Origin: Gluconacetobacter takamatsuzukensis
Lineage (GTDB): Bacteria; Pseudomonadota; Alphaproteobacteria; Acetobacterales; Acetobacteraceae
Length of the DNA stretch: 64,000 nucleotides
Reading direction: 5' to 3'
NCBI RefSeq assembly: GCF_014174275.1
Contig: NZ_JABEQK010000010.1
Span: 90,482-154,481 of the forward strand
Shown: positions 17,476 to 26,418 of the stretch, one piece after another
How the letters are laid out: each line of letters begins with the position of its first letter
Numbering within the stretch: position 1 is the first letter of the stretch
The notes under the pieces: model-generated
What the model was told of the DNA's origin: nothing
Databases searched by the model: none
What the model saw: the letters and a program-made list of their open reading frames with translations, nothing else
Position numbers and translations under genes: made by a program

Positions 17476-18576
17476 ATGGCGATGAAACCAGGACTACCCT
17501 TTCTCCTTCCGGCCTTTCTCCTTCTGGCCTCTTTCCCGTTCCTGCCATCCCCCGCACCGGCCGCCACGCCGGCCCCCGGCTTCGTCGTGACGGTGCTGGG
17601 CGCGCGCGGCGGCATGCTGGACGGCAATCTGAGCGCCTACATGATCCGGCCCACGGGCGACGACCGGGCGATCCTGTGCGACGCAGGCACCGTGACGGCC
17701 GGGCTGGTCGCGGCCGACCGGGCCGGGGCGCTGGACGACGTCGCGGTGCCCCCCGGCACCGGCCTGACCCGTCCCGGCTACGTGCTGGCCCACACCATCC
17801 GCGCCTATCTGCTCAGCCACGCGCATCTGGACCATGTGGCGGGGCTGGTCATCGCCTCGCCCGATGACGGGCCCAAACCGATCTACGCCCTGCCCGCCAC
17901 GCTGCACGACCTGTCGGCGCATCTGTTCAACTGGCGCATCTGGCCGAATTTCGGCGATGCCGGCCCGCCCCCCACATTGGGAAAATACCATTACCGCCCG
18001 CTGGTGCCGGGCCGGGCGGACCCGGTGCCCGACACGGCGATGACCGTCACCGCCTGGCCGCTGAGCCATGGCGGCATCGACTCCACCGCCTTCCTGCTGG
18101 CGGCCAACGGGGCCGCGATCCTGTATCTGGGCGATACCGGGCCCGACGCGGTCGAGGGCGGGCACAGGCTGGACGATCTGTGGCGCGCCGTCGGCCCGCA
18201 GCTCGCCGCGCACCGATTGAAGGCCATTATCATCGAGGCCTCGTACGACGATACCCGCCCCGACCGGCTGCTGTTCGGCCACATGACCCCGGCCTGGGTG
18301 GCCGACACGCTGCGCGACCTGGCGCGCCGGGCGGGCGGCCCCGATACCCTGCGCGGGCTGACGGTGCTGATCGGCCACGTCAAGGCCAGCCTGGCCACGG
18401 GCCCCGCGCCGCAGGAGGCCATCCGCCGCGACCTGCTCCGCGACGCGGCGCGCGACGGATTGCAGGATGTCCGCTTCGTCATCGCCGAACAGGGGCAGCG
18501 CCTGACCGTGGGCGCCGGGCCTACAGCAGCGACAGAAGCCGTGCCTCCAGCCGGGCCGACTGGGCGGCCGCGCTGA
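17476..18576 (+). CDS. Exported class II cyclic-nucleotide phosphodiesterase
   Basis: A roughly 366-residue member of the class II 3',5'-cyclic nucleotide phosphodiesterases, the family of yeast Pde1 and bacterial CpdP, which hydrolyse cAMP. The metallo-beta-lactamase-like signature is SHAHLDHVAGL, with GDTG and the late IGHVKAS as further metal ligands. A signal peptide (LLPAFLLLASFPFLPS, cleaved near APA) suggests a periplasmic enzyme, as proposed for CpdP. Starts at 17467, 17476 and 17482 are all possible; none has a strong ribosome site. Its last 56 bases overlap the end of the opposite-strand glycosyltransferase gene. Confidence 0.82.
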   Translation: MAMKPGLPFLLPAFLLLASFPFLPSPAPAATPAPGFVVTVLGARGGMLDGNLSAYMIRPTGDDRAILCDAGTVTAGLVAADRAGALDDVAVPPGTGLTRPGYVLAHTIRAYLLSHAHLDHVAGLVIASPDDGPKPIYALPATLHDLSAHLFNWRIWPNFGDAGPPPTLGKYHYRPLVPGRADPVPDTAMTVTAWPLSHGGIDSTAFLLAANGAAILYLGDTGPDAVEGGHRLDDLWRAVGPQLAAHRLKAIIIEASYDDTRPDRLLFGHMTPAWVADTLRDLARRAGGPDTLRGLTVLIGHVKASLATGPAPQEAIRRDLLRDAARDGLQDVRFVIAEQGQRLTVGAGPTAATEAVPPAGPTGRPR

Positions 18577-19615
18577 ACGATTCCCGCACCGTCTGCAACG
18601 CGCCGTCCGCCAGCCCGTCGCGCACGCCGGGCGCCAGCATGGCCTGCATGGCATCCGCCAGCGCAGCCGGGTCGGCGGCGGGCACCACGATCCCGGCCCC
18701 CAGCCGGTCCAGCACCGTTTCCAGCCCCGACTGGTCGGACCCGATCACCGGCACGCCGCGCGCCAGCGCCTCCACCGCCACGCTGGGCAACCCCTCGCGG
18801 TCGCCGCCGGCCGAGACCACGCTGGGCACCAGCAGCGCAATCGCCCGGTCCATCCTCGCCGCCAGGTCCGCCGCCGGCAGCCACCCGGTAAAGCGCAGAT
18901 GGTCCAGCCCCGCCGCATAATCCCGCATCGCGGGCAGCAGCGGCCCATCCCCCGCCAGCACCACCGGCGGCGCCAGCCCGCGCCCCGCCAGCATCCGCAG
19001 CGCGTCGATCAGCGTCGACACACCCTTCTTGTCCACGAACCGCCCGGCGAACACGAACTGCTCGGCCGGCCCGCTGGCCGGGGCGGCGGGCTCCACCCCG
19101 ATCGGGATCACCTCCAGCAGCTCGGGCCGCACCCCCCGCTCCAGCAGCTTGTCGCGCACGCCTTCCGAAACGCAGACGAACAGCGACGCATAGGCTTGCA
19201 GCGCCCGCCAGCGCCGGCGGAAAATGGCCGGCGGCACGCTCCAGCGATAATGCCGGTCCTTGAAGGCATCGCCGCCGTGAAACGTCACCACCAGCGGCAC
19301 GCCCAGCGCCCGGGCCATCGGCAGGGCCAGCGCGCCGCCGCGCCCGAACTGCGCATGCACCAGCACCGGCGCCAGGTCGGCCACATCGCGCGCCGCGCCC
19401 CAGCCGAACTGCTTGAACGCGGCCTGCCGCACCGGCCGCAACGGCCCGCTGCCGCCCATAAACCGCAGGCCGCCCGGCAGGGCGGGCGGCGGCGCATCCC
19501 GCCGGCAGCCGACCCAGCAGGGGCGCAGGGAGCGGAACCCGATATATTGCCGCCGCATGAAGGCATGTTCCGAACGCGGCAACAGCCGGTCGCGATAGAC
19601 CAGGATCGTCTTCAC
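18521..19615 (-). CDS. Glycosyltransferase family 4
   Basis: A 364-residue retaining glycosyltransferase of the GT4/GT-B fold. The nucleotide-sugar site is visible as FAGRFVDKKGVSTLIDAL, VLAGDGPLLPAM and the EGLPSVAVEA region (the E-x7-E element); the N-terminal half has HAQFGRGGA and VVTFHGGDAF. It starts with GTG at 19615, which overlaps the TGA of the upstream GT9 gene (GTGA), so the two are translationally coupled. Together they probably build lipopolysaccharide or an exopolysaccharide. The 3' end overlaps the opposite-strand phosphodiesterase. Confidence 0.9.
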   Translation of the reverse strand: MKTILVYRDRLLPRSEHAFMRRQYIGFRSLRPCWVGCRRDAPPPALPGGLRFMGGSGPLRPVRQAAFKQFGWGAARDVADLAPVLVHAQFGRGGALALPMARALGVPLVVTFHGGDAFKDRHYRWSVPPAIFRRRWRALQAYASLFVCVSEGVRDKLLERGVRPELLEVIPIGVEPAAPASGPAEQFVFAGRFVDKKGVSTLIDALRMLAGRGLAPPVVLAGDGPLLPAMRDYAAGLDHLRFTGWLPAADLAARMDRAIALLVPSVVSAGGDREGLPSVAVEALARGVPVIGSDQSGLETVLDRLGAGIVVPAADPAALADAMQAMLAPGVRDGLADGALQTVRESFSAAAQSARLEARLLSLL

Positions 19616-20547
19616 GCGGGCACGTCCATCAGGGGGGCAGGCACGGGCGCGTCCAGCCCCAGCAGGTCCACCGCCGCCGCCACCACCGGCGCGACCGCCA
19701 GCCCGGCGATGGGGGCCTGCCCCTCCGGCCCCGGCGCCGCGATGCCGCGCGCCCGGCGCCCGACCGGGCCGTATTCCGACATGCGGCTGGGCCCGAACAG
19801 CCCCAGCGTCGGCGTGCCCACCGCCGCCGACAGATGCATCAGCCCCGAATCGTTGCCCACGAACCCCGCGCACCGCGCCAGCAGCGCCGCCACCTGCGGC
19901 AGGGCCAGCCCGCCGCCGGCATCGACGGCATCGGGCAGCGCGGCCAGCACCGGCTCGGCCATCCGCCGCTCGGTCTCGCCGGGGCCGTACAGGATCACGG
20001 GCCGCATGTCCGGCCACCGGGCCCGCAGGGCATGGGCCAGCGCGATGAAACGGTCGGCCGGCCACACCTTGCCCGCCCAGTTCGCCGTCGGCGCCAGCGC
20101 CAGCCAGCGCGGCCCATCGGGCAGCATCGTCCGGGCCAGCGTGCGATCGGCCGCGCCCATCCACATCACGGGCAAGGGCGGCGGCGACAGGCCCAGCACC
20201 TGGCCCAGATGCGCGATGCGCGCCCCCTGCCGCCGCCCGCCGCGCATGATCGCCCGCCGCCGCGCGGCCAGCACCAGCGTGACCGCCGAGCCCCGCAGGT
20301 CCACGCACAGATCCCACCGCGTCCCGACGCAGGCGCGCCACAGCGCCAGCCAGTGCAGGTCGTATTTCTGCTTGGTCACGACGATGGTGCGCTCGCGCCG
20401 GGGCATCGCCGCGAACAGCCCCGCCGCCACCGGCCCGCAGGCGATGGTGAAGCGCGCGTGCGGGTAGCGCGCCAGCAGGACATCCAGCAGCCCGGTGGAC
20501 AGCACCGCGTCGCCCAGACGCGTGGAGGTGATGAACAGGATACGCAT
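19612..20547 (-). CDS. Glycosyltransferase family 9 (heptosyltransferase-like)
   Basis: A 311-residue GT9 protein, the family of the lipopolysaccharide heptosyltransferases. It begins MRILFITSTRLGDAVLSTGL, with VDLRGSAVTLV midway, and has the donor-binding GNDSGLMHLSAAVGTPTLGL and LFGPS in the C-terminal half. The ATG at 20547 follows GGGGCGG. Coupled by a four-base overlap to a GT4 gene, it probably works on the same glycan. Whether the sugar is heptose is not visible: many GT9 members in acetic acid bacteria are unassigned. Confidence 0.9.
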   Translation of the reverse strand: MRILFITSTRLGDAVLSTGLLDVLLARYPHARFTIACGPVAAGLFAAMPRRERTIVVTKQKYDLHWLALWRACVGTRWDLCVDLRGSAVTLVLAARRRAIMRGGRRQGARIAHLGQVLGLSPPPLPVMWMGAADRTLARTMLPDGPRWLALAPTANWAGKVWPADRFIALAHALRARWPDMRPVILYGPGETERRMAEPVLAALPDAVDAGGGLALPQVAALLARCAGFVGNDSGLMHLSAAVGTPTLGLFGPSRMSEYGPVGRRARGIAAPGPEGQAPIAGLAVAPVVAAAVDLLGLDAPVPAPLMDVPA

Positions 20548-20689
20548 GCCGCCCCAGCCTAGCCTATCGCACGCCCCGGCGAAATCGTCCCCTCTTCCCC
20601 AACCGGCCGGCAGAACACACATCAGACCCACCGAACGCGCCCGCCCACCCGCATTTCCAGACCGGCGCAAGGACTGTAGGATCAGGCCC

Positions 20690-21532
20690 ATGGTTGACCC
20701 GACACATCTCGCCCACCTCCCGGACCGCGCCGTTCTGGCCATCTCCGGCCTCGACCGGCACAGCTTCCTCCAGGGGCTGGTGTCCAACGACGTCACCCAG
20801 GCCATCCCCGGCCGCGCGGTCTGGGCCGCGCTGCTGACGGCGCAGGGCCGCTGGGTGGCCGATTTCTTCCTGTTCGCCGATCCCGACGGCGCGCGCCTGC
20901 TGGTGGATTGCGAGGCCGCGCAGGCCGGCATGCTGCGCCAGCGCCTGCTGCGCTACCGCCTGCGCTCCGACGTCTCGATCGACGAGACCGGCTTTGCCGT
21001 CCACGCCGCCTGGGGCGCCGTCCCCCCGATGATCGATTCCACCATCGGCGCCCCCGACCCGCGCCTGACCGAGGCCGGCTGGCGCCTGCTACTGCCCCGC
21101 CCGGCCGAGGGCGCGGCCGACCACGCCGCCTACGACGCCCACCGGCTGGCGCTGGGCCTGCCCGACGGCTCGCGCGACTGCGAAGAGGGCAAGACCCTGC
21201 TGCTGGAAGCGAATTTCGAGCTTCTGAACGGCATTTCCTGGACCAAGGGCTGCTATATGGGCCAGGAACTGACCGCCCGCACCCGCTATCGCGGACTGGT
21301 CAAGCGCAAGCTGCTGCCGGTCATGGGCGCCGCCCTGCCGCCGCCCGGCACGCCGCTGCTCCAGGCGGGGAAGGAGGCCGGGCACATGGCCTCCTCCCGC
21401 GACGGGCAGGGGCTGGCCATGGTGCGCCTGGCGCATCGCAGCGGCGAGCTGACGACCGAAGCCGGCCATTCGGTGCAGGTGCGCCTGCCCGACTGGCTGA
21501 CCCTGCCCGACGCCGACGCGCCGGCGGAATGA
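20690..21532 (+). CDS. ygfZ: YgfZ/GcvT-like folate-binding protein
   Basis: A 280-residue protein of the YgfZ (COG0354) family, which uses tetrahydrofolate to help maintain or repair certain Fe-S enzymes such as MiaB. The diagnostic motif KGCYMGQELTART is present, preceded by the GcvT-like fold (HSFLQGLVSNDV near the start). The ATG at 20690 lies six bases after ATCAGG. It heads a short plus-strand run with hisI and a small membrane protein and is divergent from the glycosyltransferase pair. Confidence 0.92.
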   Translation: MVDPTHLAHLPDRAVLAISGLDRHSFLQGLVSNDVTQAIPGRAVWAALLTAQGRWVADFFLFADPDGARLLVDCEAAQAGMLRQRLLRYRLRSDVSIDETGFAVHAAWGAVPPMIDSTIGAPDPRLTEAGWRLLLPRPAEGAADHAAYDAHRLALGLPDGSRDCEEGKTLLLEANFELLNGISWTKGCYMGQELTARTRYRGLVKRKLLPVMGAALPPPGTPLLQAGKEAGHMASSRDGQGLAMVRLAHRSGELTTEAGHSVQVRLPDWLTLPDADAPAE

Positions 21533-21587
21533 GCAGCGCGTGCGGCCCCTGCTGGACAGGGGCCGCGCCATGGAGTGTTGTGCCGCC

Positions 21588-22016
21588 ATGACCGACGCCA
21601 CCCCCTACACCGCCCCCGCCGAGGCCGTCCGTGCCGCCATGCTCGACACCGTGCGCTTCGACGCCGCGGGCCTGGTCGCCGCCATCGCCCAGCAGCACGA
21701 TACGGGCGAAATCCTGATGCTGGCGTGGATGAACCGCGCGGCGCTGGACGAAACATTGCGCACCGGCCGCGTCTGTTATTATTCGCGCAGCCGCGGCGGC
21801 CTGTGGCGCAAGGGCGAGACCTCCGGCCAGGTGCAGAAACTGGTCGATGCCCGCCTGGATTGCGACCGCGACGCGGTGCTGCTGCTGGTCGACCAGACCG
21901 GGGTCGCCTGCCATACCGGCCGGCGAAGCTGCTTCTTCAACGCCATGCGCCCCGAAGGACTGGTCGAGACCAGCGCGCCGCTGGTTTCGGCCGATACCCT
22001 CTACGGGCGCGGCTGA
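21588..22016 (+). CDS. hisI: Phosphoribosyl-AMP cyclohydrolase
   Basis: A 142-residue stand-alone HisI (no HisE fusion), third step of histidine synthesis. The zinc and substrate motifs are complete: MLAWMN, CYYSRSRGGLWRKGETSG, DARLDCDRDAVLL and ACHTGRRSCF. I use the ATG at 21588; an upstream ATG at 21570 would add six residues. It follows ygfZ by 55 bases; the other his genes are not in the window. Confidence 0.95.
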   Translation: MTDATPYTAPAEAVRAAMLDTVRFDAAGLVAAIAQQHDTGEILMLAWMNRAALDETLRTGRVCYYSRSRGGLWRKGETSGQVQKLVDARLDCDRDAVLLLVDQTGVACHTGRRSCFFNAMRPEGLVETSAPLVSADTLYGRG

Positions 22017-22047
22017 CCGTGTCTTCTCTCACACGCAGGTTCCCCCG

Positions 22048-22224
22048 ATGACCACGCCCGACCCCTCGCCCCGCGGCAAGATCGCCTTTCTCGCCATCCT
22101 GTTCGCCGCCACCCTCGGCCTTGGCGTCTACACCATCTATTCGGCCTTCACGGCCCTGCACACCACGGTCGAAGGCGGCACGGCCTCCCCGCCCCCCGCC
22201 CCCGCCGGTTCCGCAAAACAGTGA
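22048..22224 (+). CDS. Small single-pass membrane protein (58 aa)
   Basis: A 58-residue open frame with one hydrophobic segment at about 11-33 (AFLAILFAATLGLGVYTIYS) flanked by a charged N-terminus and a Pro/Ala/Gly tail. It starts 31 bases after hisI in the same direction and ends just before a hairpin, so it looks like the last gene of the ygfZ-hisI unit. No family recognised. Confidence 0.6.
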   Translation: MTTPDPSPRGKIAFLAILFAATLGLGVYTIYSAFTALHTTVEGGTASPPPAPAGSAKQ

Positions 22225-22229
22225 GACCA

Positions 22230-22250
22230 CGCGCGTCGTCTTGACGCGCG
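22230..22250 (+). terminator. Hairpin after the 58-aa membrane protein gene
   Basis: CGCGCGTC (22230-22237) pairs with GACGCGCG (22243-22250) around GTCTT, six bases past the stop codon. It is a compact GC stem without a T tract, likely marking the end of the ygfZ-hisI transcript. Confidence 0.55.
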
Positions 22251-22260
22251 CACCGGCCCC

Positions 22261-22293
22261 GTCCGGTTCCGGACACTCCGTCCGCAACCGGAC
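22261..22293. promoter_or_regulatory. Tandem palindromes upstream of the XRE regulator
   Basis: A perfect palindrome GTCCGGTTCCGGAC (22261-22274) is followed five bases later by the related GTCCGCAACCGGAC (22280-22293), about 110 bases before the XRE gene. Two similar sites 19 bases apart (start to start), on the same DNA face, would suit a dimeric repressor, possibly the XRE protein itself. Inference only. Confidence 0.4.
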
Positions 22294-22401
22294 AGGCGGA
22301 AACGCCCCTTCCAGAAAAACCATTACAAGACAATGCGATATAAGCTGTCCACCATGATGTAGACTTGTCTGCGCAGGAAAGCAGAACAGGGACAGCAGAT
22401 C

Positions 22402-22728
22402 ATGAACCGATCGATTTCGTCGCCCGCCCCAGCCGCGCGCCGTCATCGCCCGCACCCGGCCCCCACACCCCGCCCCACGCCATGCATGGGCCTGTTCAAC
22501 CGGATCGGACTCTTCCGGGCCGAACGGGGATGGACGCGCAAGGCCCTTGCGGAGCGGGTGGCCGTCAACCCGCAGACGATCGGTTTTCTGGAACGGGGCG
22601 ACTACGCACCCAGCCTGGAACTGGCGATGAAGATCGCCCGGGCCTTCGACGTCCCGATCGAGATCCTCTTTTCCTTCGAGCCGTTCGAAACGATCTCGAC
22701 AATGCTCCAGGCAAAAATCGAAGCCTGA
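22402..22728 (+). CDS. XRE-family transcriptional regulator, YozG-like
   Basis: A 108-residue small DNA-binding protein. The helix-turn-helix lies at about 30-95, with LFRAERGWTRKALAERVAVN and NPQTIGFLERGDYAPSLELA, ending in the FDVPIEILFSFEPFE segment typical of the short YozG/XRE regulators. Those are usually about 66-70 residues; an internal ATG at 22486 would give that size. I keep 22402 because GGGA lies about ten bases upstream, but the Pro/Arg-rich first 28 residues may not be translated. Possible binding sites lie 110 bases upstream. Confidence 0.85.
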   Translation: MNRSISSPAPAARRHRPHPAPTPRPTPCMGLFNRIGLFRAERGWTRKALAERVAVNPQTIGFLERGDYAPSLELAMKIARAFDVPIEILFSFEPFETISTMLQAKIEA

Positions 22729-22759
22729 GAGAGCCCGCCGCAGGGCAGCGCCCCGAGGC

Positions 22760-23941
22760 TTATATCCCCGACACCGACCCCGCCGCGTCCAGCACCGCCA
22801 TCAGTTCGGCCGCCGCCGCATCGTCCGGGTCGCCCTTCGGCGCGGCCAGGGTGGCGGTGACGGCGCGAAAGCCGGCCCGTTGCAGGGCGGCGCTGTGCCC
22901 GTCGGTCAGCAGCCGGTGCACCGTGGCCGCCAGCAGGTCGGGCCGGCAGCGTTCCTGCAACAGTTCGGGCACCAGCCGGTGCCCGGCCAGCAGGTTGACC
23001 ATGGCGACATAGGGCACGCGGATCAGCCGCCTTGCCAGTGCCGCCGTGATCGGGTTGACGCGATAGGTCACGGCCATCGGCACCCCGGCCAGCGCCAGTT
23101 CCAGCGTCGAGGTCCCCGATTTGGTCAGCGCCGCCCCCGCCGCCGCGAAGGCATCGTGCTTGTCCGCCAGGTCCGTCACCACGATGGGCCGCAGCGGCCA
23201 GTCGGCCACCCCGCGCCGCACCACGTCCGCCACGACGGGCGAGACCGGGACCACGGGCACGATGCCCGGGCAGGTCGCCATCAGGATGCGCAGCGTGCGC
23301 CCCAGCACCGGCAGCAGGCGCGGCGCCTCGGACCGGCGGCTGCCGGGCATCAGGATCAGCACGGGGGTGTCGGCGGCAATGCCGTGCCGCGCCCGAAAGG
23401 CCGCGCCATCGCCCCGGTCGACCCCGGATTGCAGCACCGGATGGCCCACGAAGCGGGCATCGAGCCCATGGCGGCCGAAAAAACCGGGCTCGAACGGCAG
23501 CAGGCACAGCAGGCGCTCCCACAGGCCGGGGAATTCCCGCACCCGGTGCTCGCGCCACGCCCAGACCTGCGGCGCGACATAATGCACGCGCGGAATGCCC
23601 AGATCCGCGATGCGGCGCAGCAGCCGCAGGGCGAAGCCGGGGCTGTCGATCGTCACCACCAGGTCGGGCCGCGTCGCGGCGATATCCGCCACGGCCTGGT
23701 CCAGCCGGCGCGACAGATGGCGCAGCCGGGGCAGCACTTCCACCAGCCCCATCACCGCCAGGTCGCGCAGCGGAAACAGGCTGCGCAGCCCCGCCGCCTC
23801 CATCCGCGTGCCGCCGACCCCGGCGAAACGCAGCGTCGGGTCCAGCCTGCGCAGCGCATCCATCAGGCGCGCCCCCAGCACGTCGCCGCTGGCCTCGCCG
23901 GCCAGCAGCCAGACCGTGCGCCCCGGCGCGGCCCCGCCCAT
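22760..23941 (-). CDS. lpxB: Lipid-A-disaccharide synthase
   Basis: A 393-residue peripheral membrane GT19 enzyme joining UDP-2,3-diacylglucosamine to lipid X in lipid A synthesis. Motifs: LAGEASGDVLGARL at the N-terminus, VHYVAPQVWAWREHRV, ILMPGSRRSEA and TKSGTSTLELAL. Length is normal. It starts five bases after the pheT stop, so it is read from the pheST transcript; the usual lpxD-fabZ-lpxA neighbours are absent here. Confidence 0.96.
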   Translation of the reverse strand: MGGAAPGRTVWLLAGEASGDVLGARLMDALRRLDPTLRFAGVGGTRMEAAGLRSLFPLRDLAVMGLVEVLPRLRHLSRRLDQAVADIAATRPDLVVTIDSPGFALRLLRRIADLGIPRVHYVAPQVWAWREHRVREFPGLWERLLCLLPFEPGFFGRHGLDARFVGHPVLQSGVDRGDGAAFRARHGIAADTPVLILMPGSRRSEAPRLLPVLGRTLRILMATCPGIVPVVPVSPVVADVVRRGVADWPLRPIVVTDLADKHDAFAAAGAALTKSGTSTLELALAGVPMAVTYRVNPITAALARRLIRVPYVAMVNLLAGHRLVPELLQERCRPDLLAATVHRLLTDGHSAALQRAGFRAVTATLAAPKGDPDDAAAAELMAVLDAAGSVSGI

Positions 23942-23946
23942 GCGGG

Positions 23947-26415
23947 CTAGCCTTCGCCCCGCAGCACGGCGCCGCAGGCCTTCTGCACCGCCGCCACCAC
24001 GGCGCCGGACACGGCGTCGATCTCGGCGTCGGTCAGGCTGCCGCGGGTCGGCTGCAACGTCACTTCCACACCCAGCGACTTGCTGCCCTCGGGCACCTTG
24101 TCGCCCTCATAGACATCGAACAGCCGCACGGCGGAAATCAGCGTCCGCTCGGCCCCGCGCGCCGCGCGCAGCACCGATTCGGCCGTCACGTCGCGCCCGA
24201 CGACGAAGGCGAAATCGCGCTGCACCGGCTGGAAGGGCGAAAGCTCGGGCGCGGCCCGGCGCCGCCGCTTGGGGTCGGGAATGGCGTCGAGGAACAGTTC
24301 GAACCCCACCACCGGCCGGTCCAACCCCCGCCCCGCCAGCAGCGCGGGATGCAGCTGGCCGAACACGCCCAGCACGATCTTCGGCCCCTGCCGCAGCACG
24401 CCGGAGCGGCCGGGATGATAATGGCCCGGCGCATCGGCGGTCACGCTGATGCCCTCGATCGGCGCGCCCAGCGCCGCCAGGATCGCCAGCGCATCGGCCT
24501 TGGCATCCCACAGGTCGACCGGGTCGGCCGGCCGGCCGGGCGCGCGCGGCGCGTGCCCGCTGCGCAGCGCCGCCGCGATCTGGCTCTGCCCACCCTCGCC
24601 GAAGCCCGGCCCGACCTCGAACAGGCCCAGGTCCGGATAGCCCCGCGCCGTATTGCGCTCCACGGCCGCCAGCAGGTTGACCAGCGGCGTCGGGCGCATC
24701 TGGTCCAGGTCGGCGGCAATCGGGTTCAGCAGGCGCAGGCTCTCGGGCACGGCGCCGAAGCGCGCGCAGGCTTCCTGCGCGGCGAAGGAATAGGCCACCG
24801 TCTCCATCAGCCCGCGCGCCGCCAGCACGCGCCGCGCCGTGGCGGTGCGCGTCTGGCGCGGCGTCAGCGCCGGCAGCGGCACGGCCGACAGCGCGGGCAG
24901 CGACACGGGCGGGATCGAATCCAGCCCGCGCAGGCGCAGGATTTCCTCGATCAGGTCGCACTCGGAATCGACGGCCACGGCCCCCTCGGCGGCGGCGAAG
25001 GCCCGCTCGGCCGAAAGATCCGGCGCCTGGTCCAGCACCATCTTCATGGCGATGTCGTTGCGCCACGACGGCACGTCGACCACCACCCGCGCGTCATCCC
25101 GTTCGCGGACCTCGAAGCCCAGCGCCTCCAGCGAGGCCACGGCCTCGTCCGCCGGCACGTCCAGCCCGCCCAGCCCGGCGATCCGCGCGAAGCGCAGATG
25201 CGCCTCGCGCTGCCAGGCCGGCGCCTCGCCGGCCGACACGACCTCGCTGGCCTCGCCGCCGCACAGTTCGACGATCATCCGCGTCGCCGCTTCAAGCGCC
25301 GCCACCGGCAGCGCCTGGTCCACCCCGCGCTCGAACCGGTGCCGTGCGTCGGAATGCAGGCTCAGCCGCCGACCGCTCAGCGCGATCCGCACCGGGTCGA
25401 ACAGCGCGCATTCCACGAAGACATTCGTGGTCTCGTCGGTGGCACCCGTCGCCTCGCCACCCATGATGCCGGCCAGCGACTGCACCCCGGCGGCATCGGC
25501 AATCACGCAATCCTCGGGCGAGACCACGATGTCGCGCCCGTCCAGCGTCCGAAAGCTCTCGCCCGCCCCACGGCAGACCGTCAGCCGCCCGCCCGTCACC
25601 CGGTCGGCATCGAACACATGCAGCGGCCGGCCCAGGTCGAAGGCGAAGAAATTGGTGATGTCCACCAGGGCCGAGATCGGCCGCAGCCCGATCGCCCGCA
25701 GCCGCTTCTGCAACCAGTCCGGGCTAGGCCCGTTGCGCACGCCGCGCACGGTGCGCCCCAGCACCCACGTGCAGGCCTCGGGGAAATCGTTGGCCCAGGT
25801 CACGGGCGAGTCGAAAGTGCCTTCCACGGTCTCGGCCAGCCAGGGGCGCAGATGCCCCAGCCCCGCCGCCGCCAGGTCGCGGGCGATGCCGCGCACCGCC
25901 AGCGCGTCGCCCCGGTTGGGCGTCACCGCGATTTCGATCACCGGATCGTTCAGCCCGGCGAAATCGGCATAGGACTGGCCGGTGGGCGTACCCTCGGGCA
26001 GCTCGGCGATGCCGTCATGGTCCTCGCCCAGACCCAGCTCGCGCAGCGAGCACAGCATGCCGCCGCTGGCCTCGCCCCGGATCGACCCGGCCTTGATGGT
26101 GATGTCCGAACCCGGGACCCAGGTGCCCGGCGGCGCGAAGATCACCGACAGGCCGGTGCGGGCGTTCGGCGCGCCGCAGACCACCTGCACCTCCTCGAAG
26201 CCCGGCCCGGCATCGACGCGGCAGACGCGCAGCCGGTCGGCATTGGGGTGCTGCACGGCCTCGATGATGCGGGCGGTGCGGAAGGGGGCCAGCGTGGCGC
26301 CGGGGTCTTCGACGCCCTCGACCTCCAGCCCGATCGTGTTCAGCTTGGCGCAGATCTCATCGACCGTGGCGCTGGTGTCCAGATGGTCGCGCAGCCAGGA
26401 CAGGGTGAACTTCAT
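23947..26415 (-). CDS. pheT: Phenylalanine-tRNA ligase beta subunit
   Basis: An 822-residue beta subunit of the (alpha-beta)2 synthetase, in the usual size range. In order: N-terminal tRNA-binding (EMAP/OB) domain at about 39-150 with VVCGAPNARTGL, the B3/4 editing domain, B5 domain, the catalytic-like core with AARGLMETVAYSF, and the C-terminal ferredoxin-fold anticodon-binding domain from about 728. Between WRNDI (about 455) and DLIEEILRLRGLD (about 486) there is an insertion of some 27 residues compared with the family pattern. The ATG at 26415 is three bases after the pheS stop. Confidence 0.97.
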   Translation of the reverse strand: MKFTLSWLRDHLDTSATVDEICAKLNTIGLEVEGVEDPGATLAPFRTARIIEAVQHPNADRLRVCRVDAGPGFEEVQVVCGAPNARTGLSVIFAPPGTWVPGSDITIKAGSIRGEASGGMLCSLRELGLGEDHDGIAELPEGTPTGQSYADFAGLNDPVIEIAVTPNRGDALAVRGIARDLAAAGLGHLRPWLAETVEGTFDSPVTWANDFPEACTWVLGRTVRGVRNGPSPDWLQKRLRAIGLRPISALVDITNFFAFDLGRPLHVFDADRVTGGRLTVCRGAGESFRTLDGRDIVVSPEDCVIADAAGVQSLAGIMGGEATGATDETTNVFVECALFDPVRIALSGRRLSLHSDARHRFERGVDQALPVAALEAATRMIVELCGGEASEVVSAGEAPAWQREAHLRFARIAGLGGLDVPADEAVASLEALGFEVRERDDARVVVDVPSWRNDIAMKMVLDQAPDLSAERAFAAAEGAVAVDSECDLIEEILRLRGLDSIPPVSLPALSAVPLPALTPRQTRTATARRVLAARGLMETVAYSFAAQEACARFGAVPESLRLLNPIAADLDQMRPTPLVNLLAAVERNTARGYPDLGLFEVGPGFGEGGQSQIAAALRSGHAPRAPGRPADPVDLWDAKADALAILAALGAPIEGISVTADAPGHYHPGRSGVLRQGPKIVLGVFGQLHPALLAGRGLDRPVVGFELFLDAIPDPKRRRRAAPELSPFQPVQRDFAFVVGRDVTAESVLRAARGAERTLISAVRLFDVYEGDKVPEGSKSLGVEVTLQPTRGSLTDAEIDAVSGAVVAAVQKACGAVLRGEG

Positions 26416-26418
26416 CGA

